A DNA stretch of 64,000 bases from Nonomuraea thailandensis (GTDB taxonomy: Bacteria; Actinomycetota; Actinomycetes; Streptosporangiales; Streptosporangiaceae): the NCBI RefSeq assembly GCF_024172165.1, contig NZ_JAMZEB010000002.1, positions 4,485,501-4,549,500 of the forward strand, in the 5' to 3' direction. Numbering within the stretch: position 1 is the first letter of the stretch; each line of letters opens with the position of its first letter. This document shows positions 15,953-24,329 of the stretch, in pieces. Made by a program: the position numbers and the translations under genes. A model generated the notes under the pieces. It searched no databases. It had not been told where the DNA came from and saw only the letters and a list, made by a program, of their open reading frames with translations.

Positions 15953-16377
15953 ACTCCGTACGGGCCAGCGTCACGGTGCCGACCGACCCGGCCACCGCGT
16001 TCCGCGTCTTCACCGACGAGATCGACTCCTGGTACGTGCGGGGCCGCCACAGCTGGGTCGACCCGGCCCGCGCGGTCGGCATCCGGTTCGAGGACGGCTA
16101 CCTGCGCGAGCTGTGGTCCGACGGCGGCCACGTCGACACCGGCAGGATCCTCGCCTGGGAGCCGCCGCGCCGCCTGGTCTGGGCCGACCTGCTCAACGAC
16201 GGGGCGATGGAGATCGAGGTCGCCTTCAGCCCCGTCGAGGGCGGCACCGAGGTGCTGCTGGAGCACCGCGGCCTGGACACGCTGCCCCCGGACGTGGCGG
16301 GGCGCATCCGGCGCGGCTACTCGTGGAACATCGCGCTGGGCTGGTTCGCCGACCGGTGGAAGGCCGGGCCGGAGTGA
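15949..16377 (+). CDS. SRPBCC (AHSA1/START-like) domain protein
   Basis: 142 residues; GTG 15949 overlaps the ArsR stop (GTGA). VTVPTDPATAFRVFTDEIDSWY at the start, then GRILAWEPPRRLVWADL and GGTEVLLEHRGLDTL, are typical of the AHSA1-like branch of the helix-grip fold, which binds hydrophobic ligands. ArsR-SRPBCC pairs are common in actinobacteria; the ArsR protein probably controls both genes. The ligand is unknown. Confidence 0.85.
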   Translation: MNSVRASVTVPTDPATAFRVFTDEIDSWYVRGRHSWVDPARAVGIRFEDGYLRELWSDGGHVDTGRILAWEPPRRLVWADLLNDGAMEIEVAFSPVEGGTEVLLEHRGLDTLPPDVAGRIRRGYSWNIALGWFADRWKAGPE

Positions 16378-16429
16378 TCACGCGCGTTGTCGGCCACCCG
16401 GCGAGCGCGGCGGAGGGCGAGGAGGACAC

Positions 16430-16750
16430 ATGACGAACTCGCGGCAGTGGGCGGCGCTGGCCCGGCAATGGCTGGCCCTGTCCTCCCGGCAGGCGGCGCG
16501 GGCGATGCGGGAGCGGGAGCAGGAGGCCTCACGGCGGCGCCGCGAGTGGCGGCCGGACGCGAGCTGGCGCGGCAAGCGCGCTGACGAGGAGGCGGCCGGG
16601 GATCTGGAGCAGGTGCGGTGGGCGACGGAACCGGAGACGACGCCCGGCCCCACCGCCGAGGAGCTCGAGGCCGCCCGGGAGGCGCTGGCCAGGGAGCTGG
16701 CGCTGGCCCGCGCGCGAGAACGAGCCCGGCGAGAGCGTGAGGGCCGGTGA
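16430..16750 (+). CDS. small charged coiled-coil protein of unknown function
   Basis: 106 residues with a very strong ribosome site (GAGGAGG, 4-5 bases before ATG). The sequence is rich in Arg, Glu and Ala, with helical stretches at residues 1-40 (RQAARAMREREQEASRRRRE) and 75-104 (EELEAAREALARELALARAR). A Pro-containing linker joins them. No known domain is recognised. The coding call rests on the ribosome site and codon use; a translated structural or nucleoid-associated protein is possible. Confidence 0.55.
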   Translation: MTNSRQWAALARQWLALSSRQAARAMREREQEASRRRREWRPDASWRGKRADEEAAGDLEQVRWATEPETTPGPTAEELEAAREALARELALARARERARREREGR

Positions 16751-16880
16751 CGGCACTCGGCCGGGGAAGGCGCGGGCCGGGCGGGACGTCGCCGGACGGG
16801 CCGGACGCGGCGACGGGGCCGACGTCACCGCACTCGGCGGGGAAGCCGCCTGTCGCCCCACGGTCGCCGTGCCGGTGGGG

Positions 16881-17093
16881 TTAGCGGCGGCCGTACTTCT
16901 TGTGCACCGCCTGCTTGCTCACGCCGATGGCGTCGGCGATCTGGGCCCAGGCGAGCCCGGCCACCCGGGCCCGCCGCACCTGGACCGCCTCCAGGCGCTC
17001 GATCTCACGCCGCAACGCGGTGGTGGCGTGCAGTGCCAGCAGCGGATCGTCGTCCTGCGCCTGCCTCATGAGGGTCGCCAGGTCGTCTGTCAT
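16881..17093 (-). CDS. small helix-turn-helix protein
   Basis: 70 residues. The first half is an acidic helical segment with a long helix (LHATTALRREIERLEAVQVRRAR), and the second half a compact HTH (GLAWAQIADAIGVSKQAVHKKYG) that ends the protein. This layout is a common actinobacterial one-domain DNA-binding protein of unknown target. It stands alone and lies 46 bases downstream of the LysE gene on the same strand. Confidence 0.8.
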   Translation of the reverse strand: MTDDLATLMRQAQDDDPLLALHATTALRREIERLEAVQVRRARVAGLAWAQIADAIGVSKQAVHKKYGRR

Positions 17094-17139
17094 GCATCAA
17101 AGGTAGTCCAGCGGCGACGCGCCGATCTCCTCCGGGCGG

Positions 17140-17784
17140 TCAGTGTGACTCGACCACCATCCGTACGCCCAGCCCGACGAGCACCACGCCGGAGATCTGC
17201 TCCAGCCGCCGCTTGACGGCCGGGCGGCCCAGCCAGGCCTTGGCCCGGTCGACGGCCCAGATCAGCAGCCCGTACCAGAGCAGGTCGACGAGCACCCACA
17301 CGACGGCCAGTGTCACGAGCGTCATCGGCACGTTCTGCCCGGCGGGGACGAACTGCGGCAGGAACGACATCGCGAACACCGCCGCCTTGGGGTTGGCCAG
17401 GCAGGTGCCCACTCCGGCCAGGTACGGCCCGCGCCAGCCGGGCACGACCTGGCCCTCGGGCGCGGGCGGCGCGCCCCTGCGGGCGTGCCACAGCGCCTGC
17501 GCGCCCATCACGACCAGCAGCGCCGCGCCGGTCACGCGCATGATGTCGTAGGCCACCTGCGAGGCGACCAGCAGGGCCGACAGGCCGAACGCGGCGGCCA
17601 GCCCCCACAGCAGGATGCCGGTCTCGTTGCCGAGCGTGGCGGCCAGCCCCGAGCCGCGGCCGGCGCGCAGGGTCTGGCGCAGGATGATCGCGGTGCTGAC
17701 CCCGGGCACCATGGCGACCAGGACGCACGCCCCGATGAAAGCGAGAAGATACATGCGGGGATGCTTCCAGAACTGGGGCGACAT
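17140..17784 (-). CDS. LysE/RhtB-family amino-acid exporter
   Basis: 214 residues with six hydrophobic helices. MYLLAFIGACVLVAMVPGVST carries the N-terminal PG motif of LysE/RhtB exporters, and GVGTCLANPKAAVFAMSFLPQF is the conserved central NPK segment. It should export an amino acid or related metabolite through the plasma membrane. ATG 17784 starts directly after a G-rich stretch; ATG 17754 would give the more usual N-terminus. It lies 12 bases downstream of the WYL regulator gene, on the same strand, so it may be co-transcribed and regulated with it. Confidence 0.87.
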   Translation of the reverse strand: MSPQFWKHPRMYLLAFIGACVLVAMVPGVSTAIILRQTLRAGRGSGLAATLGNETGILLWGLAAAFGLSALLVASQVAYDIMRVTGAALLVVMGAQALWHARRGAPPAPEGQVVPGWRGPYLAGVGTCLANPKAAVFAMSFLPQFVPAGQNVPMTLVTLAVVWVLVDLLWYGLLIWAVDRAKAWLGRPAVKRRLEQISGVVLVGLGVRMVVESH

Positions 17785-17796
17785 CTCCCCCGGTTT

Positions 17797-18765
17797 TCAG
17801 CCGTAGAGCTTGGCCAGCTCCGCGACCGCCTCAGCCATCAGGGCTCGCAGTTCGGGCGGCCCCAGCACCTCGACGTCGGCGCCCATGCGCAGCAGCAGCC
17901 ACCGGGCGTGCGAGATCGACTCGACCGGCAGGGTCAGCGTGAGCCAGCCCTCGGGGTCGGGCTCGGCGGCGGCCAGCGCGGCCTCGACGACGTCGCGGCC
18001 CATCGTGTACGCCAGCAGGTCGCCGCGCCCGGGTGCCAGCTTGATCACGGCCTCGGCGGTGTACATGCGCTCGCGGAACTCCTTGGCGTACCGGTGCCAG
18101 AACTCGCCCAGGTCGAAGCCGTCCGGCCGGGCGAACCGCCCCGGCAGCGTCTCCAGCGTCAGGATCCGCGCCACCCGGTACGTACGCGGCGTGCCGTCCG
18201 GCGGCGCGGCGACGAGGTACCAGGAGCCGCCCTTGAGCACCAGCCCGAGGGGGTGGATCAGGCGGTCCACCTCCTGCTGGCCCCAGCGCCGGTAGGTCAT
18301 GTGCAGCGGCCGCTGGTCCCACACCGCCTCGGCCACCTCGCTCAGGTGCGGCACATCGTCGCCCGAGCGGTACCAGCTCGGCACGTCCAGCACGAACCGT
18401 TCGCGCATCCGGGAGGCGTGCGAGCGCGGCTCGGGCGGCAGCGCGGCCAGCAGCTTGAGCTCGGCGTTGGCCGCCACCTCGGCCAGCCCCAGCTCGGCGG
18501 CCGGCCCCGGCAGCCCGGCCAGGAACAGCGAGGACGCCTCCTCGGCCGTCAGCCCGTTGAGCCGGGTGCGGTAGCCGTCGAGGAGCTGGTAGCCGCCCGC
18601 CGGTCCGCGATCGGCGTAGACGGGCACGCCGGCCGCCGACAGGGCCTCCACGTCGCGGTACACGGTGCGTACCGAGACCTCCAGCTCGGCCGCCAGCTCG
18701 GGCGCGGTCATCCGGCCGCGGGTCTGGAGGAGCAGGAGCAGGGAGAGCAGGCGGCTTGCGCGCAT
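17797..18765 (-). CDS. YafY-type WYL-domain transcriptional regulator
   Basis: 322 residues from ATG 18765. An N-terminal HTH_11 domain (RASRLLSLLLLLQTRGRMTAPELAAELEVSVRTVYRDVEAL) is followed by the WYL domain with its motif region GGSWYLVAAPPDGTPRTYRVARI and a WCX-like C-terminus. Such proteins sense nucleic-acid or nucleotide ligands in defence and DNA-damage contexts, or act as general local regulators. No ribosome site precedes the ATG; TACAAT at -13 to -8 suggests a leaderless transcript. It is divergent from the DeoR gene and upstream of lysE. Confidence 0.87.
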   Translation of the reverse strand: MRASRLLSLLLLLQTRGRMTAPELAAELEVSVRTVYRDVEALSAAGVPVYADRGPAGGYQLLDGYRTRLNGLTAEEASSLFLAGLPGPAAELGLAEVAANAELKLLAALPPEPRSHASRMRERFVLDVPSWYRSGDDVPHLSEVAEAVWDQRPLHMTYRRWGQQEVDRLIHPLGLVLKGGSWYLVAAPPDGTPRTYRVARILTLETLPGRFARPDGFDLGEFWHRYAKEFRERMYTAEAVIKLAPGRGDLLAYTMGRDVVEAALAAAEPDPEGWLTLTLPVESISHARWLLLRMGADVEVLGPPELRALMAEAVAELAKLYG

Positions 18766-18772
18766 GTAATCT

Positions 18773-18778
18773 ATTGTA
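18773..18778 (-). promoter_or_regulatory. candidate -10 element for a leaderless transcript
   Basis: On the minus strand TACAAT lies at -13 to -8 relative to ATG 18765, which would place the transcription start at the ATG. No Shine-Dalgarno sequence is present, which fits leaderless translation common in actinobacteria. On the other strand, TGTT-N6-AACA (about 18794-18807) sits before the DeoR start. Confidence 0.4.
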
Positions 18779-18809
18779 TTGCGCACATTTGTCATGTTTG
18801 TATGAACAC

Positions 18810-19565
18810 ATGGAACGTGTGCGAGCCATCATGAACACCTTGCGTACCCACGACAGCGTGTCCGTGGCCGAGCTGGCCGCCGAGCACGGCGTGTCCGAGA
18901 TGACGATCAGGCGCGACCTGGACGAGCTGGCCCAGCAGGGCGTGGTGCGGCGGGTCAGGGGCGGCGCGCTGTCGCTGCTGCTGCGCGGCGAGGAGCCACC
19001 GTTCGGGGTGCGCGAGCGGGAGGCGGTGGAGGCCAAGCGGCGCATCGGCGAGGAGGCCGCCGCGTTGATCGCCGACGGCGAGGCGGTGGTGCTCGACGGC
19101 GGCACGACCGCGCTGGAGGTGGCCCGCGCGCTGGCCGACCGGCGGGTGACGGTGCTGCCGCTGGCGCTGCAGCCGGTGATGCTGCTGGCCGCCGCGCCGC
19201 GCGTGCGCCTGGTGCTGCCCGGCGGCGAGGTGCGCAAGGGCGAGCTGAACGTGATGGGCCCGCTCACCGAGAGCTCGATCAAGGCGCTGCGCTTCGACAC
19301 GGCGGTGATCGGCTGCTGCGGCCTGTCCGCCGAGCACGGCCTGACCGCGCACGACCTGCCCGAGGTGGCGGTCAAGCAGGCGGCCATCGCCGCCGCGCGG
19401 CGGGTGATCGTGGTGTGCGACTCGGGCAAGTTCGCGCGGACGGCGTTCGGCGCGGTGTGCCCGATCGGCCGGCTCGACGTGGTCGTGACCGATCCCGGCA
19501 TCCCGCCGGAGGAGCGCGACGCGCTGGCCGCTGCCGGGGTGACGGTCAAGGAGACGACGGCGTGA
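18810..19565 (+). CDS. DeoR/GlpR-family transcriptional repressor
   Basis: 251 residues from ATG 18810. The N-terminal HTH (HDSVSVAELAAEHGVSEMTIRRDLDEL) contains the DeoR family signature, and the C-terminal ISOCOT-like sensor has VVLDGGTTALEVARAL and KQAAIAAARRVIVVCDSGKF. Ligands are typically phosphorylated sugars or nucleosides. The stop overlaps the GTG of an MFS transporter (GTGA), so it probably controls that transporter. A possible operator TGTT-N6-AACA directly precedes the start. Confidence 0.9.
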   Translation: MERVRAIMNTLRTHDSVSVAELAAEHGVSEMTIRRDLDELAQQGVVRRVRGGALSLLLRGEEPPFGVREREAVEAKRRIGEEAAALIADGEAVVLDGGTTALEVARALADRRVTVLPLALQPVMLLAAAPRVRLVLPGGEVRKGELNVMGPLTESSIKALRFDTAVIGCCGLSAEHGLTAHDLPEVAVKQAAIAAARRVIVVCDSGKFARTAFGAVCPIGRLDVVVTDPGIPPEERDALAAAGVTVKETTA

Positions 19566-20707
19566 CCCGCGAACGCGTGGCGGTCTACCTGCTGTTCTTC
19601 CTGTCGGGTACGGCCATCGGCACGTGGACGGCCCGCATCCCCGCCATCAAGGAGCGGCTGGACCTCGGCGACGGCCAGCTCAGCCTCGCGCTGCTCGCCG
19701 TGGCGGCCGGGGCGGTCGTCGGCATGACGGCCGTGGGCCGCCTGGTCGACCGGTACGGCAGCAGCCGCGCCGTCATCCCGGCGGCCCTGGCGCAGGGCGC
19801 GGTGCTGGTGCCGCCCGCGTACGCGCCGGACCTGCTCACGCTGTCGGCGGTGCTGCTGGTGTTCGGGGTCGTGCACGGGATACTCGACGTGGCCATGAAC
19901 GCCAACGCCGTCGAGGTGGAGCGGGCCCACGGGCGGCCGATCATGTCGTCGTTCCACGCCGTCTACAGCGTGGGCGGGTTCGCCGGGGCGACGGCGGGCG
20001 GGCTGTTCGCGCACCGCGACCTGTCGGCGGCGGTCACGTTCTGGGCGGTGGGAGCGGTGATCGCGGTGCTGGCCGCGTGGGCGGCACGCTGGGCGCTGCG
20101 TTCGGCGCCCGCCGGGCAGACCGCCGCCGCGGAGGGCGGGGGCGGGCGGGCGCGGGGCATCGTGTTCCTGGGCGTGCTGGCGTTCTGCTGCCTGGTGGGT
20201 GAGGGGGCGGCCGCCGACTGGAGCTCGGTCTACCTGCGGGAGGACCTGGCGGCCTCGCCGGGGATCGCCGCCGCCGGGTACGCGGCCTTCTCCCTGATGA
20301 TGACGGCGGGCCGGCTGGCCGGGGACCGGCTGGCCGCGCGGCTGGGGCCCGTCCTGCTGGTGCGCTGCTGCGGGCTGCTGGCCGCGGCGGGGCTGGGGCT
20401 GGCGCTGCTGGGCGGGCATCAGGTGGCGGGGGTGGTCGGGTTCGGCTGCTTCGGGGCGGGGCTGTCGTGCATCGTGCCGCAGGTGTTCTCGGCCGCCGGG
20501 CACCGGGATCCCGCCTTCGCCGGGCGGGCGCTGGCGCGGGTGGCCTCGATCGGTTACCTGGGGATGTTGTCGGGGCCGGTGTTCATCGGGGCGGTGGCCG
20601 AGCTGACGGGGCTGCCGCGGGCACTGGCCATCCCGGCGCTGCTGGCCGCGTTCGTCGCCCTCGCCGCGACGGCGCTGCGCGTACGGGCCGAGGAGCCGGC
20701 CGGTTAG
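19562..20707 (+). CDS. MFS transporter (YbjJ-like branch)
   Basis: 381 residues with twelve hydrophobic helices. The N-terminal TWTARIPAIKERLDLGDGQL segment and GMTAVGRLVDRYGSS are typical of the YbjJ/fucose-permease-like MFS branch. It is translationally coupled to the DeoR regulator. A second member of the same branch is encoded at 32584. The substrate is unknown; sugars or sugar derivatives are suggested by the regulator type. The 3' end overlaps the convergent TauE/SafE gene by 4 bases. Confidence 0.88.
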   Translation: MTRERVAVYLLFFLSGTAIGTWTARIPAIKERLDLGDGQLSLALLAVAAGAVVGMTAVGRLVDRYGSSRAVIPAALAQGAVLVPPAYAPDLLTLSAVLLVFGVVHGILDVAMNANAVEVERAHGRPIMSSFHAVYSVGGFAGATAGGLFAHRDLSAAVTFWAVGAVIAVLAAWAARWALRSAPAGQTAAAEGGGGRARGIVFLGVLAFCCLVGEGAAADWSSVYLREDLAASPGIAAAGYAAFSLMMTAGRLAGDRLAARLGPVLLVRCCGLLAAAGLGLALLGGHQVAGVVGFGCFGAGLSCIVPQVFSAAGHRDPAFAGRALARVASIGYLGMLSGPVFIGAVAELTGLPRALAIPALLAAFVALAATALRVRAEEPAG

Positions 20708-21465
20708 CCGAAGTGCTGCCAGCCGAGTCTGATCACCATCGCGACGACCACGACCAGCAGCACGATCCGGACGAAGGCGGCGCCCCGCTTGAGCGCCATC
20801 CGCGCGCCGAGCTGGGCGCCGGCCACGTTGCACACCGCCATGCCGAGGCCGAGCGCCCAGTTCACGTGCCCCTGCGCGCCGAACACGAGGAGCGCTCCGA
20901 CGTTCGTCCCGATGTTGATGATCTTCGCGGAGGCGGAGGCCGAGACGAAGTCGAGCCCGAGGATGGTGGTGAAGGCGATGATGAGGAACGTCCCGGTGCC
21001 CGGCCCCATGATGCCGTCGTAGAAGGCGATCACCACGCCCGCCGCCGCCACCGCCGCGATCACGCGGCGCCGGGTGCGCAGGTGCGGCACGGGCACGGCC
21101 CCCAGCGACGGCCGCAGCGTGACGAACGCGGCCACGGCCAGCAGCACGACCATGACGGCGGGCCGCAGCACCTCGGCCGAGATCGACGCCGCCGCCCACG
21201 CGCCCAGCCCGGCGCAGAGCACGGCCAGCGCCGCTCCGGGGATCGCCACCTGCCGGTCCACCTTGGTGGAGCGGGCGTACGCGATGGCGGCGGAGGTGGT
21301 GCCGAACACCGACGAGAACTTGTTGGTGGCCATCGCCTCGACCGTCGGGATGCCGGTCACGAGGAGGGCGGGCAGCTGCAGCAGCCCGCCGCCGCCCACG
21401 ACGGCGTCCACCCATCCCGCTCCGGCCGCCGCGACCAGCAACACCAGGATCTGATCCAGCGGCAC
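20704..21465 (-). CDS. TSUP (TauE/SafE) family permease
   Basis: 253 residues, seven or eight TM helices. GWVDAVVGGGGLLQLPALL and ATNKFSSVFGTTSAA are the conserved first-half motifs, and YDGIMGPGTGTFLIIAFT is the second-half repeat. The family transports sulfite, taurine derivatives or other organosulfur anions. GTG 21465 follows GGGGGAG at good spacing. It stands alone; no sulfur-metabolism gene is adjacent. Confidence 0.88.
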   Translation of the reverse strand: MPLDQILVLLVAAAGAGWVDAVVGGGGLLQLPALLVTGIPTVEAMATNKFSSVFGTTSAAIAYARSTKVDRQVAIPGAALAVLCAGLGAWAAASISAEVLRPAVMVVLLAVAAFVTLRPSLGAVPVPHLRTRRRVIAAVAAAGVVIAFYDGIMGPGTGTFLIIAFTTILGLDFVSASASAKIINIGTNVGALLVFGAQGHVNWALGLGMAVCNVAGAQLGARMALKRGAAFVRIVLLVVVVAMVIRLGWQHFG

Positions 21466-21600
21466 GCGCCACTCCCCCGACTTCCCCCGATAAAACCGTC
21501 ATGAGTGTATAAGTCGGGCTTTAGTTGCTTTGCCGCGCCCTGTCCTCGGCTGCCACATATTCGTTTCACCAGGGCGCAGGGGCTTCGGTAGGGTCGGGGC

Positions 21601-22485
21601 ATGTCGATCTTCGGTCCGGTCGTCGATGTCCGCCCCCTGTTCCCGCGCGAGCGGCAGGCCATGCTCGGCCTGCTGCGCGGCCTGGAGCCGGCCGACTGGG
21701 CCAAGGCGACGGTCTGCCCCGGCTGGGACGTGCACGACGTCGTCGCGCACGTGCTCAACGACTACATGCGGCGCCTGTCCGGAGCCCGTGACGGGCATTC
21801 CGGCGCCGTCTTCGCCGACGACGAGACGCTGCCCGCCTACCTCGCCCGTACCAACGCCGAGTTCGTCAGGGCGGGCCGCCAGCTCAGCCCGCGGCTGATG
21901 ATCGAGCTGCTGGAGCATCTGGGGCCGCGGCTCGACGCGGTCTGGGCGGCGCACGACCTGGAGGCTCCCGCCGGGCTGAACGTGTCCTGGGCGGCCACCG
22001 ACGTCGACAGCCCCGGCTGGCTCGACGTCGGCCGGGAGTACACCGAGTTCTGGGTCCACCAGCAGCAGGTGCGCGACGCCGTCTCCCGGCCGGGGGCCAC
22101 GGAGCCCGAGCTCATGGCGCCGGTGCTGGGCGTCTTCGCGCAGGCCCTGCCGTTCACGCTGCGGGCCTGCGACCGCCCGGAGGGCACGGTCGCGGTCCTG
22201 GAGGTGCACGGTCCGGCGGGCGGGCGGTGGAGCGCGCAGTGGCGTGCGGGCCGATGGCGCATGGCCGCACCCGGCCCGGACCTGCCACCCGTGCCCGCCG
22301 GCGAGCCCGCCCCGCAGGCGGCCGATCCCGGCGAGCCCGCGGCGCGCGTCTCCATGGACCAGGACACGTTCTGGCGGCTCGCGACCAGGGGCATCGGCGT
22401 CGAGCAGGCCCGGGCGCGGGCCGAGGTGAGCGGCGACGCGGAGCTCACCGCCGCCATGACGACCCTGCTGGCCGTCATCGCCTGA
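21601..22485 (+). CDS. maleylpyruvate isomerase-family mycothiol-dependent enzyme
   Basis: 294 residues. The N-terminal DinB-like four-helix domain has FPRERQAMLGLLRGLEPADW and CPGWDVHDVVAHVLNDY, containing the metal-binding His typical of mycothiol-dependent enzymes; another His follows in the FWVHQQQVRDA segment. A C-terminal SCP2-like domain begins near residue 185. These enzymes use mycothiol in isomerisation or detoxification, and the substrate is not predictable. Mycothiol use supports an actinobacterial host. No operon partner is evident; the PmtA-like gene starts 108 bases downstream. Confidence 0.85.
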   Translation: MSIFGPVVDVRPLFPRERQAMLGLLRGLEPADWAKATVCPGWDVHDVVAHVLNDYMRRLSGARDGHSGAVFADDETLPAYLARTNAEFVRAGRQLSPRLMIELLEHLGPRLDAVWAAHDLEAPAGLNVSWAATDVDSPGWLDVGREYTEFWVHQQQVRDAVSRPGATEPELMAPVLGVFAQALPFTLRACDRPEGTVAVLEVHGPAGGRWSAQWRAGRWRMAAPGPDLPPVPAGEPAPQAADPGEPAARVSMDQDTFWRLATRGIGVEQARARAEVSGDAELTAAMTTLLAVIA

Positions 22486-22593
22486 GACGATCGGCACAGA
22501 GCCGTCCGATGATTCACTTCCCGGCCATCCGCCCGCCATCGCCCCTGCGCGAGAATCTGAGCGCGGCAGCGGAGCGGACCGGGGGGCAGCACT

Positions 22594-23229
22594 TTGACGA
22601 CCGACCAGCGGCGCCACGCCCCAGGCGGCGGCCGGTTCCTGCGGGAGTTCATCAGGTCGCCCCTGCGCACGGCCGCCGTGCTGCCGAGCTCGCCACGGCT
22701 GGCGGCGCAGATGGTGGTGGGCGTCCCGGAGCGCGGTGAGCCGGTGGTGGTCGAGCTCGGCGCGGGGACCGGCGCCTTCACCGCGGCCGTGCAGGGGCGG
22801 CTGCGCGGCCGGGGCAGGCACGTCGTCATCGAGCTCAACGACAGGTTCGCCACCGAGCTCGGCCGCGCGTTCCCCTCGGTGGAGGTGGTGTGCGACGACG
22901 CCGTGCACCTGCCGCGGCTGCTCGCCGGGCTCGGCGTCGGGCCGGTGGACGTCGTGGTCAGCGGCCTGCCGTGGATCGCGTACGCGGGGCGGCCCCCGCT
23001 GATCGAGTCGGTGGCCCAGGTCCTGTCGCCCGCCGGGGTCTACACGCAGTTCGCCTACACCTGGACACGCTGGGCCGCCCCGGCCAGGCGGCTGGCCGGG
23101 GGCCTGCGGGAGGCGTTCGAGGAGGTCGTGACGAGCACGACGGTCTGGCGCAACCTGCCGCCCGCGGTCGTGTACGTGGCCCGCCGGCCGCGGGTGCCGG
23201 CGGCGGAGCGGACCGCCACCGGCACATAG
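22594..23229 (+). CDS. PmtA-like phospholipid N-methyltransferase
   Basis: 211 residues, TTG start with a GGGGGG ribosome site. RFLREFIRSPLRTAAVLPSS at the N-terminus is the membrane-binding segment seen in PmtA-type phosphatidylethanolamine methyltransferases, followed by the SAM motif VVELGAGTGAFT, then VVIELNDRFA and the motif IV region VSGLPW. Related enzymes dimethylate or trimethylate phosphatidylethanolamine, and similar sequences are sometimes annotated as rRNA dimethylases. The lack of other lipid genes nearby leaves the substrate open. Confidence 0.75.
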   Translation: MTTDQRRHAPGGGRFLREFIRSPLRTAAVLPSSPRLAAQMVVGVPERGEPVVVELGAGTGAFTAAVQGRLRGRGRHVVIELNDRFATELGRAFPSVEVVCDDAVHLPRLLAGLGVGPVDVVVSGLPWIAYAGRPPLIESVAQVLSPAGVYTQFAYTWTRWAAPARRLAGGLREAFEEVVTSTTVWRNLPPAVVYVARRPRVPAAERTATGT

Positions 23230-23285
23230 CCGCCACCGCCACATGGCCGCCACCGCCACCGGCACAGCCCGCCGGCGTCACCGGC

Positions 23286-24161
23286 TCAGGGCCGGCCGGC
23301 CTCGCCGCTCACGGCCCGCTGCCGTTCGGTGAAGCGCTGCTGCCCCAGCACCGCGAGCAGCCGCAGCTTCTCGTGGCCCTCGGTCCGCGGCGGGGCGGTG
23401 AGCACGAGCAGCGCCTGCGACTGGTCCTCGGTGAACAGCACCTGGCAGTCGAGCTCGATCTCGCCGAGCTCGGGGTGGACCAGGACCTTGTGGTCCTCGA
23501 AGCGCTTGGCCACCTCGTGCCGGTCCCACAGCTCGGCGAACTCCGCGCTCGCCCTGTGCAGCGCCCGGACGAGCTCGCCCGCCCGCGACCGCGGGCCTCT
23601 CGTCCCGTGGGCGGCGCGCAGGTTCGCGACCAGGGCGCGGCTCTGCCGGTCGCGGTCGGCCTCCGGGTAACGCAGCCGCTCGGCGGGGTCGGTGAACCAG
23701 CGGTAGATCTCGGTGCGGGCGTGACCGGTGTGCCCGGACCTGTCGCCGAACAGGGCCTCGGCCATCCGGTTCTGCACGAGCGTCTCGCCCAGGTCGGACA
23801 GGATGAGCGCCGGGGTGTCGTCGAGCCGGTCCAGCACGCGCAGCAGGGCGGGGGCGACGTGCGTGGCATCCGTCACCGAGGCCGGGGCGTTGTGCCCGGC
23901 GACCTGGAACAGGTAGTCGCGTTCGTCGCTCGTCAGCCGCAGCGCCCGGGCGAGCGAGGCCAGCATCTGCACGCTCGGCTGCGGGCCGCGCTGCTGCTCC
24001 AGGCGGGTGTAGTAGTCGGCGGACATGACGGCGAGCGAGGCCACCTCCTCGCGCCGCAGGCCCGTCGCCCGGCGGCGCGCGCCCGCGGGCAGCCCGACGT
24101 CCTCGGGCTGCAGCGCCTCACGGCGGCGGCGCAGGAAGTCGGCCAGGGCTGCACGATCCAT
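23286..24161 (-). CDS. XRE-family regulator with MmyB-like ligand domain
   Basis: 291 residues. The HTH lies at residues 5-75 (ADFLRRRREALQPEDVG, then GLRREEVASLAVMSADYYTRLEQ), and the C-terminal domain from about 105 resembles the MmyB-like PAS/ligand-binding domain (ILSDLGETLVQNRMAEALFG, RYPEADRDRQSRALVANLRA). Members often control a neighbouring oxidoreductase and bind fatty acids. It is divergent from the LacI gene; no oxidoreductase is adjacent. Confidence 0.88.
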   Translation of the reverse strand: MDRAALADFLRRRREALQPEDVGLPAGARRRATGLRREEVASLAVMSADYYTRLEQQRGPQPSVQMLASLARALRLTSDERDYLFQVAGHNAPASVTDATHVAPALLRVLDRLDDTPALILSDLGETLVQNRMAEALFGDRSGHTGHARTEIYRWFTDPAERLRYPEADRDRQSRALVANLRAAHGTRGPRSRAGELVRALHRASAEFAELWDRHEVAKRFEDHKVLVHPELGEIELDCQVLFTEDQSQALLVLTAPPRTEGHEKLRLLAVLGQQRFTERQRAVSGEAGRP

Positions 24162-24329
24162 GTGCCCATTATGTTGGTCCCTGGCCGGTGCTCCGGGGGC
24201 TCAGCCAGGGTTCGCCGATCCCCCTCTGCGGCGCGGGGCGGGCGCCCGCGCGGCGCGAGATATGATCCATTCGCCGCGTGGCGCGGGCCGGCGAACGGGT
24301 ATGTCCCGGGAGAAGAGGCAGCGGAGGAC

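Noticed and set aside
17831..21502. A 1,223-codon open frame on the minus strand
   Set aside because: It is the GC-rich shadow of the WYL, DeoR and MFS genes; its translation is Arg/Gly/Pro-rich without domains, while the opposite frames have clear family motifs.
23230..23285. CCGCCACC-rich short repeats between methyltransferase and XRE gene
   Set aside because: Short, irregular and typical of GC-rich spacer; no coding or regulatory reading is supported.
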